A stretch of DNA of 64,000 nucleotides from Prevotella sp. CAG:1092 (GCA_000436915.1 HF994128.1:59205-123204), one strand, 5' to 3'. Counted from the stretch's first letter, positions 1 to 9,001 are shown. Numbers and translations: made by a program. The notes: a model not told the origin generated them from the letters alone.

Positions 1-1129
1 TATCCATAATCTTGTAACCGCTAAGTTCGATGTCCAAAACAGGCTTACTGCAATAAATTCGCTTGAAGCTAACTTCTGTGCAATGCTCATAAGCAGCCTT
101 GGCAATAGGCTCAACATGCGAGATTAGTGAACCTTCGAAGTTTCCACTAAGGATTTCTTCCTCATGTTCGCAAAACACTCTTACACATTCAGCTTCAAGT
201 TTGCCAATAGCACGGGCACGCATATATACCACTTGCTCGTTGCGATCGGTGATTCCTTCATCGTCGATGCGCTTAAGCATCTGAACCCTTGACTCCTCGT
301 CAAAGAAACCAAGAAGCAATTCGCTCGTTTCTTCAAAGGTATTAATCTTCAGCTTATAAGCATCCTCGATATCCATTATCTCATAGCAGATATCATCGGC
401 TGCCTCTACAAGGTAGACCAAAGGATGACGTGCATACATGAGCGGTTCGCCAGGCTTCGACTTGCAAATAATTCCCAATTCATCGGCAATTTTACAATAT
501 ATAGGTTCTTCAGAACCAAAGAAACCAAACTTACCATGGTCGCCAGCTGCAGAACTTGCAAAAGGATATTTCACTATACTTGCCAACATGGAATATGTCA
601 TGGCAAAACCGCCCTCACGACGTCCGTTGAATCTATGAGCGAGAATACGTAGGGCATTGGCATTACCCTCGAAATGTGTAATATCATCCCAAAAGCGCGA
701 TGAAACCATCGATTTTAGTGCTTTGCCATTACCTTCTGAGAAGAAAGCCTGAATAGCCTTTTCGCCACTATGACCGAAAGGAGGATTGCCAAGGTCGTGG
801 GCAAGACATGCTGCCGACACTATGGTTCCAATCTCTTGGAATAGAGTATCGTGCAATTCAGGATGACGCTTGGTAAGGATGTGGCATACATCATTACCCA
901 ACGACATACCTACCGACGCAACCTCGAGCGAGTGTGTGAGTCGGTTATGAACAAAGATGCTGCCAGGCAAAGGAAACACCTGAGTCTTGTTTTGTAGACG
1001 GCGGAAAGGAGTAGAGAATATCAAACGGTCGTAGTCGCGTTTGAATTCTGTACGATCGTCGTCGCGTTGCAAATGGCGATGCTCTTGGCCAAGTCGCTTG
1101 TTGGATAGTAATTGTTTCCAGTTCATCAT
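1..1129 (-). CDS. dgt: dGTPase (deoxyguanosinetriphosphate triphosphohydrolase), 3' end cut by window edge
   Basis: The minus strand reads openly from the ATG at 1129 to the window edge, about 376 residues, with no stop. The product should hydrolyse dGTP to deoxyguanosine and triphosphate. The HD-domain metal ligands are visible: a His in RLTHSLEV early on, then HDLGNPPFGHSGE, the signature of the dGTPase branch of HD hydrolases. The start reads MMNWKQLL, so the ATG at 1126 is an equal alternative. A TAnnTTTG promoter element lies only a few bases upstream, so the mRNA may be leaderless. It is divergent from dut, another nucleotide-pool enzyme. The C-terminus lies outside the window. Confidence 0.93.
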   Translation of the reverse strand, partial: MMNWKQLLSNKRLGQEHRHLQRDDDRTEFKRDYDRLIFSTPFRRLQNKTQVFPLPGSIFVHNRLTHSLEVASVGMSLGNDVCHILTKRHPELHDTLFQEIGTIVSAACLAHDLGNPPFGHSGEKAIQAFFSEGNGKALKSMVSSRFWDDITHFEGNANALRILAHRFNGRREGGFAMTYSMLASIVKYPFASSAAGDHGKFGFFGSEEPIYCKIADELGIICKSKPGEPLMYARHPLVYLVEAADDICYEIMDIEDAYKLKINTFEETSELLLGFFDEESRVQMLKRIDDEGITDRNEQVVYMRARAIGKLEAECVRVFCEHEEEILSGNFEGSLISHVEPIAKAAYEHCTEVSFKRIYCSKPVLDIELSGYKIMD

Positions 1130-1133
1130 ATGG

Positions 1134-1141
1134 CAAAAGTA
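1134..1141 (-). promoter_or_regulatory. dgt promoter -7 element
   Basis: The minus strand reads TACTTTTG, an exact match to the Bacteroidetes -7 consensus TAnnTTTG. It ends five bases before the ATG at 1129, which puts the expected transcription start almost on the initiation codon. Confidence 0.6.
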
Positions 1142-1241
1142 CAGCAAAAGAATGGAATAACAAAACAAATAATAAAATTTGTTTTGTATTCCTGAGTGCA
1201 GCGTACTTTATTTAAAAGTACTAATAAATATAAAGAAGTCA

Positions 1242-1271
1242 TTGGGTTATCATTTTTTTTTGCTACTTTTG
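1242..1271 (+). promoter_or_regulatory. Promoter facing dut
   Basis: TTG at 1242-1244, then exactly 19 bases, then TACTTTTG at 1264-1271. This is the complete Bacteroidetes -33/-7 arrangement. The expected start near 1275-1278 gives dut a leader of about 205 nt. Confidence 0.7.
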
Positions 1272-1284
1272 CACCTTATAATAT

Positions 1285-1359
1285 ATGACAGAGCTTTCGC
1301 ATGTGTGGAAGTTAAAGAAGTTAAAGAAGTTAGAGAAGTTAAAGCCATATGCTTTGTAA
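1285..1359 (+). CDS. Possible Lys/Leu-rich leader peptide (24 aa)
   Basis: A 24-codon ORF begins just downstream of the predicted dut transcription start and ends with TAA at 1357-1359. Its middle reads WKLKKLKKLEKLK, an amphipathic Lys/Leu heptad-like stretch encoded by 9-bp tandem repeats. Its place directly after the promoter and before dut would suit a regulatory leader peptide. It may equally be a chance reading of a simple repeat. There is no ribosome binding evidence, and the family is unknown. Confidence 0.25.
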   Translation: MTELSHVWKLKKLKKLEKLKPYAL

Positions 1360-1447
1360 CTAAGAATTCAACATAAAGACTATTGGCTATAACTTCAAGC
1401 GACCAACGGGAGCGATAACTTCTTTTAATTCTATAACTTCTAAACTT
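1307..1447. repeat. 9-bp tandem repeat with imperfect inverted partner in the dut leader
   Basis: About four units of GAAGTTAAA (with variants) occupy roughly 1307-1344. A second block at about 1416-1447 contains AACTTCTTTTAATTC and ATAACTTCTAAAC, which is largely the reverse complement of the first block. The two could pair into a long imperfect hairpin in the dut leader RNA. The rest of 1130-1483 holds only the two promoters. Confidence 0.55.
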
Positions 1448-1483
1448 ACAAAAGTTCACACAATTATTAATTCACAATCAGCA

Positions 1484-1921
1484 ATGACCAACATCAGAAT
1501 CATCAACAAGAGCCACCACCCTCTGCCAGCCTATGCTACCGAGCAGAGTGCAGGCATGGACTTGCGTGCCAACATCGAAGAGCCTATAGTATTGAAACCT
1601 ATGGAGAGAAGACTCATTCCTACAGGATTGTATATGGCTTTGCCACAAGGCTTTGAGGCACAGATTCGCCCTCGTAGTGGATTGGCATTCAAGAAAGGCA
1701 TCACAGTATTGAACAGCCCTGGCACAATAGACTCTGACTATCGTGGTGAGTTGATGGTGCTTCTTATCAACTTGTCGACTGAAGACTTCATCGTAAACGA
1801 CGGCGAACGCATAGCACAGATGGTGATAGCACGCCATGAGGTTGCAGAGTTTCAAGTTGTTGAAGAACTCGATGACACCGAGCGTGGTGCTGGTGGATAT
1901 GGACATACAGGAGTGAAATAA
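1484..1921 (+). CDS. dut: dUTP diphosphatase
   Basis: Trimeric dUTPase of 145 residues that hydrolyses dUTP to dUMP and pyrophosphate. This supplies the dTMP precursor and keeps uracil out of DNA. All five family motifs are present in order: AGMDL (about 23-27), RPRSGLA (62-68), [13 protein letters not shown] (77-89, with the catalytic Asp), GERIAQ (107-112) and the C-terminal [10 protein letters not shown] (134-143) that closes over the active site. Its stop overlaps the next start by one base (TAATG), so it is translationally linked to the TPR gene. Confidence 0.97.
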   Translation: MTNIRIINKSHHPLPAYATEQSAGMDLRANIEEPIVLKPMERRLIPTGLYMALPQGFEAQIRPRSGLAFKKGITVLNSPGTIDSDYRGELMVLLINLSTEDFIVNDGERIAQMVIARHEVAEFQVVEELDDTERGAGGYGHTGVK

Positions 1922-3654
1922 TGCAGTTGAAAGGTATTACAACTCTTTTAGCAGTTCTCTTCATGTTGCCTCTGAGCATAGATGCAAAAAAAGAGAACAA
2001 TGGTGGCGACGGCTCTACAGACCGACGCTACCAATACTTTTTTATTGAGGCGATGCGACAGCAGAGCATGGGCAACTATGCTTCTTCATTCGAATTATTG
2101 TCTCACGCCAAGGATATAGACGGCAACAAGCCGGAGGTTTACTACTATCTTGCGATGTATCTTGCACAGATGGAGAAAGACTCTTTGGCTCTTACTTCAT
2201 TAGAGAAAGCGGCAAGCTTGGCTCCAAAGAATGAGACTTACCAAGAGCGACTGGCACAATTCTATATCGGCAACGGCAAATACGACAAGGCTACAGAAGC
2301 ATACACCAGACTATGCGACGAACATAGCTATCGCACAGATGCTATGAAGATATTGCTGCAATTGTATCAGCAGGAGAAAAACTATACAAAGATGCTCGAG
2401 GTGATAAACCGCATAGAGCAGGTGGATGGCGAAAGCGAAGACCTAACTCTATCAAAGGTGAGAGTATACGAGCTAATGAATAAGCCTGAGAATGCTCACA
2501 AGGCTTTGAAAGAGTTGGCAGACAACCATCCTTACGACATCAACTACCAGATAATGCTTGGCAATTGGCTATTGCAAAACAATAAGGCAGATGAAGCATA
2601 TGGCATATTTACAAAGGCTCTGAAAGAAGAGGCTAACAATCCGTATGCCCAGAGTTCGCTCTACGACTATTACAAGCAGCATGGCGATAGTGCTAAGGCT
2701 GCCGATATGATGGAAAAGATATTGGTCAGTACAGAGCAGTCGATAGAAAACAAGCTGCAGTTTGTACGCGAGGCTATCAAGGAAAACGAACAGCATGGTG
2801 GCGACAGCATTAAAATGTTGTCACTATTCAACAGAATGATAGCAGCATCGCCAGAGGAGACAGACATCAGAGAATTGGAAGTGGCTTATATGAAAATGAA
2901 GAAGTTTCCTACAGCTGCCATCGACTCAACGCTCTTAAGCCTTCTTAGCATTGCACCCGATAATGCTTCGGCTCGTTTCCAACTTCTGCAGAACAAATGG
3001 AGCAGCGACGATTGGGATAGCATAATAGCTTTGAGCGAGCCTGGAACACAATATAATCCCGAAGAAATGGTGTTTTATTACTTCACCGGCTTGGCTTATT
3101 ATCAGAAGGGTGAAGACGACAAGGCATTGTCTTTCTTCCAGAAAGGTGTTGCCGAGATTAACGACGAGAGTAGCTCGGATATCGTTAGCGACTTCTACTG
3201 CATAATGGGCGACATATTGTTTAAGAAAGGTAAAGCTACAGAGGCTTTCGCCGCTTACGATAGCTGTCTGCAATGGAAACCAGATAATATATCTTGTTTG
3301 AACAACTATGCCTACTACCTTAGTCTAAACAACCAAAACCTAAAGAAGGCTGAGGAGATGAGCGTGAAGACCATACAGGCAGAGCCAACTTCGGCTACAT
3401 ATCTCGACACCTATGCGTGGATATTGTTCTTGGAAGGTAGATACGAGGAGGCAAAGATGTATATTGACCAAGCAATAAGCAACGATTCTACAGATGAATC
3501 TTCGGCTGACGTCTATGAGCACGCAGGCGACATACATGCCATGGCTGGCGATATAGACAAGGCTGTGGAATACTGGAAGCAAGCACAAAAGCGCGGTGGC
3601 GAGAGCAAGATATTGGCAAGAAAGATAAAACAAAGAAAATACATAAAGAAATGA
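1921..3654 (+). CDS. Exported tetratricopeptide-repeat protein
   Basis: 577 residues with an N-terminal signal peptide (hydrophobic to about residue 22, then charged). The rest is a run of helical TPR units recognisable by patterns such as EVYYYLAMYLAQMEKDSLAL, YDKATEAY and NNYAYYLSL. The protein is probably periplasmic or attached to the outer membrane and acts as a scaffold for protein contacts. It overlaps dut by one base and the following DUF4292 gene by four (ATGA), so these are one transcription unit. The precise function is unknown. Confidence 0.88.
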   Translation: MQLKGITTLLAVLFMLPLSIDAKKENNGGDGSTDRRYQYFFIEAMRQQSMGNYASSFELLSHAKDIDGNKPEVYYYLAMYLAQMEKDSLALTSLEKAASLAPKNETYQERLAQFYIGNGKYDKATEAYTRLCDEHSYRTDAMKILLQLYQQEKNYTKMLEVINRIEQVDGESEDLTLSKVRVYELMNKPENAHKALKELADNHPYDINYQIMLGNWLLQNNKADEAYGIFTKALKEEANNPYAQSSLYDYYKQHGDSAKAADMMEKILVSTEQSIENKLQFVREAIKENEQHGGDSIKMLSLFNRMIAASPEETDIRELEVAYMKMKKFPTAAIDSTLLSLLSIAPDNASARFQLLQNKWSSDDWDSIIALSEPGTQYNPEEMVFYYFTGLAYYQKGEDDKALSFFQKGVAEINDESSSDIVSDFYCIMGDILFKKGKATEAFAAYDSCLQWKPDNISCLNNYAYYLSLNNQNLKKAEEMSVKTIQAEPTSATYLDTYAWILFLEGRYEEAKMYIDQAISNDSTDESSADVYEHAGDIHAMAGDIDKAVEYWKQAQKRGGESKILARKIKQRKYIKK

Positions 3655-4532
3655 AAATAAAGAATATTCTTTTTGCTGTTGCCTTGGGTGGTATGACCTT
3701 GGCTATGGCAGGATGTGGTTCAAAGAAGGCTGCAACAGAAGGTACATCATCGTCAGTTGACAAGCACAACGGCGGTAATGTTCAAGCATTGGCTTTTGTT
3801 CAGAAAGTAGCCAATCAGAAGGTTAGCACCCAAAACATCGTTGGCAAGATGTCGCTCAACGTGCAGATGGGAAGTAAAAACATTACGGTGCCAGGTTCGC
3901 TGCATATGAGATATGGCGAAGTGATACGCATTCAAGCATTCATTCCATTGTTGGGTAGCGAGGTGGGACGCATAGAATTTACTCCTGACTATGTGCTCGT
4001 AATAGACCGCATGCACAAAGAATATATCAAGGAAGACTACAACAAGGTAGACTTCCTAAAGAACAATGGTTTGAACTTCTATTCGTTGCAAGCTTTGTTC
4101 TGGAATCAGCTATTTATGCCAGGCACAACATCTATCAGCGATGCCAACCTTTTGGATTTTGGCGTAACAGAGGCTGGTAATAGCAAAAACATTACATTAA
4201 AGAAAGGTAACTTGAATATAGTATGGAATGCCGACAATGCCAATGGTCGCATATCTGCAGCTAAAGCTACATATAGCAGTCTAACTCAAGGTAAATCATC
4301 GTTGAACTGGACATATTCTAACTTCAAGGCTGTTGCTGGCAAGATGTTTCCTGCTTACCAGAAGTTTACTTTTGCTACTACAGCCATCAAAAACCAGAGC
4401 AATATTTCTCTGACTATAGATATGGATGGTGTGAAGACCGACAGCAAATGGGAAGCAAAGTCGGAAATATCAAAGAGGTATAAGAAGATAGAAGCTACCG
4501 ACGTCTTCGGCAAGCTTTTCGGAGCACAATAA
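3651..4532 (+). CDS. DUF4292 family lipoprotein
   Basis: 293 residues with a lipoprotein signal peptide ending at AMAGC (Cys22). The body is beta-rich and resembles the DUF4292 family of Bacteroidetes envelope lipoproteins, often compared with LolB/LolA-like folds that handle lipoproteins. That functional link is inference. The start overlaps the TPR gene by 4 bp, and the EnvC-like gene follows after 22 bp. The cluster suggests a shared job in envelope maintenance. Confidence 0.8.
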   Translation: MKIKNILFAVALGGMTLAMAGCGSKKAATEGTSSSVDKHNGGNVQALAFVQKVANQKVSTQNIVGKMSLNVQMGSKNITVPGSLHMRYGEVIRIQAFIPLLGSEVGRIEFTPDYVLVIDRMHKEYIKEDYNKVDFLKNNGLNFYSLQALFWNQLFMPGTTSISDANLLDFGVTEAGNSKNITLKKGNLNIVWNADNANGRISAAKATYSSLTQGKSSLNWTYSNFKAVAGKMFPAYQKFTFATTAIKNQSNISLTIDMDGVKTDSKWEAKSEISKRYKKIEATDVFGKLFGAQ

Positions 4533-4554
4533 AAGAATATAAGCGAGAGTTAAA

Positions 4555-6297
4555 ATGAGGAAACTATTAACGATATTTCTTGCCTTGGCGCTTGTGTTGC
4601 CTGTCTGTGGCCAGCATAAGACTACGAGTGGTCAGAAAAGGACTACAACAACAAGAACAGCTAACAAAAGAACTACGACAAGAAAGCCTGTCGCAAAAAG
4701 AACTACGACAAAGGAAAAAACTACGGCAGCAAAGAGTAATGCTAAGAAATCAACAGGAAAGACTTACTCTAATGCTTCTATACGTGGTCTACAGAACCAA
4801 AGAGCCGACATCCAAAAGAAGATTAAGGAGCAAGAGAAGGCACTAAGGGCAAATCAGGCTGATGTTAAGAACAGACTTAAGAATCTGCTGGTGATAAATA
4901 GCGAAATCGAAGAGCGACAAAAGAAGATAACAAATATCGAGCAAGACATTACACATATAAATGGTAATATCGATATGCTGACATCGCAACTGAATACTCT
5001 CAAAGAGCAACTGCACGAACGTCAGGCGAAATACATAAAGTCGATGCGCTATTTGGCTAAACATAACTCTGTACAGGACAAGCTGATGTTTATCTTCTCT
5101 GCACAGAACTTTGCTCAGATGTATCGTCGACTTCGATTCGTAAGAGAATATGGTGCTTACCAAAAAGCACAGGGCGAACAGGTTAGAGCTAAGCAGCAGG
5201 AGGTGAACACAAAGTTCAACCAGCTACAAGATGCTAAGGCGCACAAAAACAATTTGCTCTATAAAGGTAAGCAGGAGAAAACGCACCTACAAAATAAGCA
5301 GACCGAGCAACAGACTATGGTAGACGGACTGCAGAAACAGCAGAAGACTATTGTAAGCATCATAGCTGACCAACGCAAGAAGGATGCTGCATTGAACGCT
5401 CAAATCGATAGATTGGTAGCTATAGAAGTAGAAAAGGCGCGCCAACGTGCAGAGGCAGAAGCTAAACGCAAAGCTGCTGCTGCAGAGGCTGCACGACGTA
5501 GAGCTGCCGAATTGGCTCGCAAGAAAGCTGCTGCAGAGGCTGCTGCAAGAGAGAATGCACGAAGAATCGCAGAGGCAAAGGCTCGTGAGGCAAGACTCAA
5601 AGAGGAAGCACGCCAGGCTGCTTTGGCGGAAGCAGAAGCTCGTAGAGCAAAAGAAGAAGCTGAACGCAAAGCATCTGCAAAGAAAGCTGCTAACGCAAGG
5701 GCTTTGGCAGAAAGAAGAGAGCGTGAAGCTGCAGAGAGAAAGGAACGCGCAGAGCAGGCTGCTCGCGAAGCTGCTGCACAGCGTCAGGCTGCTGAGTTGA
5801 AAGCAAAGACCGAGGCTGAGCGCAACAGAAAAGAGATAGCTGAAGCTAAGGAGGATGCCGAAGAGGTGGCAAGATTCAGTTCTGCCGACAGATTGATGAA
5901 CAATGGTTTCGAGGCTAACCGAGGCAGATTGCCTATGCCTATTACTGGCAACTACCGAATAGTTACCCACTACGGAAACTATAATGTAGAAGGTCTACGA
6001 GGCGTAACTCTCGACAACAAGGGTATAAACATCATGGGTTCTGCAGGTAGTCATGCAAGAAGCGTATATGATGGTGAAGTTAGCGGTGTGTTTGGATATA
6101 GCGGCTCGATGGTTGTAATGGTACGCCACGGAGCATACATATCTGTATATTGCAACTTGAAATCAGTAGCGGTATCTAAGGGACAGCATGTGAGCACCCG
6201 CCAAGTACTTGGCTCCGTAGGTGGAGAGAATGTACTGCAATTCAGATTATACAAAGAAAAGGCACGATTGAATCCTGAGAAATGGCTTGGAAGATAA
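4555..6297 (+). CDS. EnvC-like murein hydrolase activator with degenerate LytM domain
   Basis: 580 residues. After a signal peptide (about 1-19) come a basic Thr/Lys/Arg-rich stretch, two coiled-coil blocks (about 75-285 and 290-440; the second is very rich in Ala, Arg, Glu and Lys) and a C-terminal M23/LytM-like domain (about 462-580). The zinc-binding residues are missing: the first motif reads NKGINIMG instead of HKGxD, and the usual HxH reads VLQF. It should therefore not cut peptidoglycan itself but activate amidases at the division site, as EnvC does. It is the last gene of the dut cluster, with a terminator directly downstream. Confidence 0.88.
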   Translation: MRKLLTIFLALALVLPVCGQHKTTSGQKRTTTTRTANKRTTTRKPVAKRTTTKEKTTAAKSNAKKSTGKTYSNASIRGLQNQRADIQKKIKEQEKALRANQADVKNRLKNLLVINSEIEERQKKITNIEQDITHINGNIDMLTSQLNTLKEQLHERQAKYIKSMRYLAKHNSVQDKLMFIFSAQNFAQMYRRLRFVREYGAYQKAQGEQVRAKQQEVNTKFNQLQDAKAHKNNLLYKGKQEKTHLQNKQTEQQTMVDGLQKQQKTIVSIIADQRKKDAALNAQIDRLVAIEVEKARQRAEAEAKRKAAAAEAARRRAAELARKKAAAEAAARENARRIAEAKAREARLKEEARQAALAEAEARRAKEEAERKASAKKAANARALAERREREAAERKERAEQAAREAAAQRQAAELKAKTEAERNRKEIAEAKEDAEEVARFSSADRLMNNGFEANRGRLPMPITGNYRIVTHYGNYNVEGLRGVTLDNKGINIMGSAGSHARSVYDGEVSGVFGYSGSMVVMVRHGAYISVYCNLKSVAVSKGQHVSTRQVLGSVGGENVLQFRLYKEKARLNPEKWLGR

Positions 6298-6325
6298 TTG
6301 CGCTAAACATTTCGAAATAAGACAC

Positions 6326-6374
6326 AAACAAAAGTGCGTCTGTAGCAAATAAGCTATCAGACGCACTTTTGTTT
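6326..6374. terminator. Bidirectional terminator between the EnvC-like gene and glsB
   Basis: A perfect 17-bp inverted repeat (6326-6342 and 6358-6374) containing AAAGTGCGTCTG, with a T-run on one side and an A-run on the other. It sits between two convergent genes and can end transcripts from both. Confidence 0.85.
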
Positions 6375-6389
6375 TATATAAATATTATC

Positions 6390-7388
6390 TTAGTTATTTG
6401 GATTCTCTAGATAAATAACGTTGTTAGCACCACTTGTAATCTGTAGAGCCTCTGGATGCTCCTTGATAAAGCTATCGATATGGCGCACGCGCTTTTCTTC
6501 CAATATTTCATCTACAGCTATCAATATACCAGTTTCTTCTACATCACCAAAGCCATAATTAATAGCTGTACCGAAAAGACGCATTGTAGGGCTAAGATTC
6601 ATATATGCATTCACCAAAGGAGGAATATTGTAGCCCAATCGACGTATCTCACGGTTTAGAATGCGATAATCAGCTTTGAAGTCATCTTCACAGAATAGAG
6701 TTGCCAATTCCATAGGATCAGACTCTATACGCAACGGCTTTAGTGGCACAATGAGATTTTCTTTGTCGCCAAAATGCTTCTTTAAGAAGTAGAGTATCAT
6801 ATCGCGACCACGACGGATGTACGACGGATACATCGTCACCTTGCCAAAGAAATATTTCACATCTGGATTTATAACCGTCAAAGCTCCAAGTCCATCCCAC
6901 AGGTTGTCAAGAGCAAAAATGCTCTTAGTATTAGAACGTACATTCTGATATTCAAGCGACACAAATGATCGTCCCAACTCAACAGTATATGGAGCATACT
7001 CCTTCATAAACTTCTCAGAGAAATGGAACATATGGCTTGTTGCAAGCTTTGGCTGTCCTTTCTCATCTATCTGCCAATCGCTACCAAAGAGATAGCGATA
7101 GCCACCGATAATTTCTTCTGCATCAGGATTCCATACTATAAGTTGTTTGCAGCAATTTGACATAGTATCGAACTCGTCAATATCCAAAGCCTTGCCTGTG
7201 CCACCACCTGCCGAACGGAAAGCAAGTTCACGGAGACGACCAATCTCTCTCATCACATTTGGTGAGTCGTGAGCCGTAATAACAAAAATCTCGTTATTAC
7301 TCTTGTTGGTCATGCGTAATTGCTTTTCTGGAGTAAGTTCAGCTCTCAGCAGTTCTTTGCTCACAGGTTGGATAATTTCTTCTTCCAT
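6390..7388 (-). CDS. glsB: GNAT-family N-acyltransferase, glycine lipid synthesis (GlsB-like)
   Basis: 332 residues of the OlsB/hemolysin-type GNAT family, with the characteristic LRELAFRSAGGGTGKALDIDEFD region near residue 55-75 and an ELGRSFV acyl-thioester binding segment further on. In Bacteroides, GlsB transfers a 3-hydroxyacyl chain to the amino group of glycine, the first step of glycine and serine-glycine lipid synthesis. The partner acyltransferase gene lies 19 bp upstream on the same strand, the known glsA/glsB pairing. No catalytic residue appears to be missing. Confidence 0.85.
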   Translation of the reverse strand: MEEEIIQPVSKELLRAELTPEKQLRMTNKSNNEIFVITAHDSPNVMREIGRLRELAFRSAGGGTGKALDIDEFDTMSNCCKQLIVWNPDAEEIIGGYRYLFGSDWQIDEKGQPKLATSHMFHFSEKFMKEYAPYTVELGRSFVSLEYQNVRSNTKSIFALDNLWDGLGALTVINPDVKYFFGKVTMYPSYIRRGRDMILYFLKKHFGDKENLIVPLKPLRIESDPMELATLFCEDDFKADYRILNREIRRLGYNIPPLVNAYMNLSPTMRLFGTAINYGFGDVEETGILIAVDEILEEKRVRHIDSFIKEHPEALQITSGANNVIYLENPNN

Positions 7389-7407
7389 TGGTATCTATAT
7401 TATTTCC

Positions 7408-8226
7408 TTATAGTTTATACACTTCGTCTTCTACATATTTTGCCCATTCCATCGCAGTTTTTGATTTATCGAAAGTCTGCCATGGTATTGGTTTCCCTAT
7501 AACCACGCGGAATGTTTTATCTACATTTTTATACATTTCATCGACAAGAAACAGCATCGCTACATTAAACCTCAAACCAAGCTTTTTGCATACGTTAGCT
7601 ATGGTATAGAATTTGTCAGAGTTGCAACCGCCGAAATGTATTGGCACAATATCACGCTGATATTCCACACTCTTTGTGATGAAAGTCTTCTTCCAAGGCA
7701 AGTCGTGAATTTGTCCGTCTATCTTTCGAGAACATAAGCCAGCAGGGAACATCAGCATGTGGTTCTTGCTTTGAAAACCCGCCTCAACCATACGAGGGAA
7801 GTCACGGCTCTGCTTACCAGTCTTATTGATAGGAATACAAACCGGGGCAAGACCAGGAAGATTCATCAACAAATCGTTGACAAGATAGCGGAAGTTGCCA
7901 TCATAATGGCGTCCGATAATGGCACCTAATGCCACACCATCAGCACCACCAAGAGGATGGTTTGAGACGAAGGTATAAAGTCGTCCGTCGTTCTTATCGG
8001 GAAGATTCTCTAATCCTTCGATTTTAAGAGTCATACGCAGATAGCGCACGCACTCCTCAAGCCAATCAGTACCCGACAGATGGCGAGATTCCCAAAGATA
8101 CTTATTGACCTCATCTTCATGAACCACTCGTTTGAGCCATGATACAAGGAAATGTGGAACAAAGCGCGCTTTATCCCCCATTTTGCCAGCAAGTATTTTT
8201 TCTATATCTATTGTCTTTTCCATCAT
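7408..8226 (-). CDS. glsA: PlsC-like O-acyltransferase, glycine lipid synthesis (GlsA-like)
   Basis: About 272 residues. The acyltransferase motif reads SNHPLGGADG, the His/Asp pair typical of the PlsC superfamily with the spacing of this Bacteroidetes branch, followed by FPAGLCSRK as the later substrate-binding motif. It should add the second acyl chain to N-acyl-glycine. I chose the ATG at 8226 (start MMEKTIDIEK) because the open frame continues to an ATG at 8322 through a hydrophobic stretch with no family resemblance. The longer form cannot be excluded. TAnnTTTG elements on this strand lie at about 8311-8318 and 8352-8359. Confidence 0.82.
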   Translation of the reverse strand: MMEKTIDIEKILAGKMGDKARFVPHFLVSWLKRVVHEDEVNKYLWESRHLSGTDWLEECVRYLRMTLKIEGLENLPDKNDGRLYTFVSNHPLGGADGVALGAIIGRHYDGNFRYLVNDLLMNLPGLAPVCIPINKTGKQSRDFPRMVEAGFQSKNHMLMFPAGLCSRKIDGQIHDLPWKKTFITKSVEYQRDIVPIHFGGCNSDKFYTIANVCKKLGLRFNVAMLFLVDEMYKNVDKTFRVVIGKPIPWQTFDKSKTAMEWAKYVEDEVYKL

Positions 8227-8464
8227 TTTGCTTAAGAGCACGACGGAGAATATTATACAAAAGCTATCCGAATAAAACTCGTTTTCTTCTTGTCCGCCGA
8301 TAAACAGCTGCAAAAATAACACAACTTTTTCTAATATGATAGTTTTTTAAGCAAAAATAATCTTTTTATTATGATTTTGATTTGAAAACATAACAGAATC
8401 GTCGTTCTACGGATAGATAGCAAACAGACGTAAAGTATAAAAAACAAGAGCTTGATAAAAAAAT

Positions 8465-8507
8465 GTGGGGAAAAGTGGAGCAATGTGGGGGAAAATGTGT
8501 ATCTTTG
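8465..8507 (+). promoter_or_regulatory. MraZ operator and division-cluster promoter
   Basis: Three GTGG(G/A) boxes start at 8465, 8475 and 8485, exactly 10 bp apart, followed by a weaker TGTG at 8496. MraZ family repressors bind TGGG-type boxes spaced one helical turn apart upstream of their own gene. The -7 element TATCTTTG lies at 8500-8507 directly after the boxes, so bound MraZ would cover the promoter. Confidence 0.8.
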
Positions 8508-8536
8508 AACCCGAATTCATTTATAAATAAGAACGC

Positions 8537-8986
8537 ATGCGATTTTTAGGTAACATCGAGGCTAAAACAGATGCTAAGGGACGAGTGTTTCTGCCATCTG
8601 TATTCCGCAAGGTACTACAAGTATCGGGCGAAGAGTCGTTGGTGTTGCGCAAAGACGTTTTTCAACCATGCTTAGTACTCTATCCGCAAAGTGTTTGGAA
8701 TGCTCAACTCGACGAACTAAGAACAAGACTCAATAAATGGAACCCGGAACATCAGCAGATGTTAAGGCAATTTGTTTACGACACAGAAGCTATAGCATTA
8801 GACGGCAACGGAAGATTCTTGATTCCAAAAAGATTCTTAGAAGCTACAAACATCACGTCAGGCGTAAGATTTATCGGTATGGACGACACCATTGAGATTT
8901 GGACAACTGACAGCGACATGCCTCTGATGAACTCTCAAGAATTTGCTGAGAAACTAACAAAAGTAATGACCCCTGAAGAAAAGTAA
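8537..8986 (+). CDS. mraZ: Transcriptional regulator MraZ
   Basis: 149 residues with two MraZ/AbrB-like swapped-hairpin halves. The first begins FLGNIEAKTDAKGRVFLP and the second AIALDGNGRFLIPKRF, each with the DxxGR DNA-contact motif. MraZ forms a ring and represses the division and cell wall cluster it heads. The 10-bp spaced TGGG boxes in front of this gene fit autoregulation. rsmH follows after 15 bp. Confidence 0.95.
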   Translation: MRFLGNIEAKTDAKGRVFLPSVFRKVLQVSGEESLVLRKDVFQPCLVLYPQSVWNAQLDELRTRLNKWNPEHQQMLRQFVYDTEAIALDGNGRFLIPKRFLEATNITSGVRFIGMDDTIEIWTTDSDMPLMNSQEFAEKLTKVMTPEEK

Positions 8987-9001
8987 CAACGACCACTGAA
9001 A

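Noticed and set aside
5287..5970. A 227-codon open frame antisense to the EnvC-like gene
   Set aside because: It mirrors the Ala/Glu/Arg-rich coiled coil on the other strand and reads as a Ser/Cys/Leu-rich low-complexity protein; the sense gene has clear domains.
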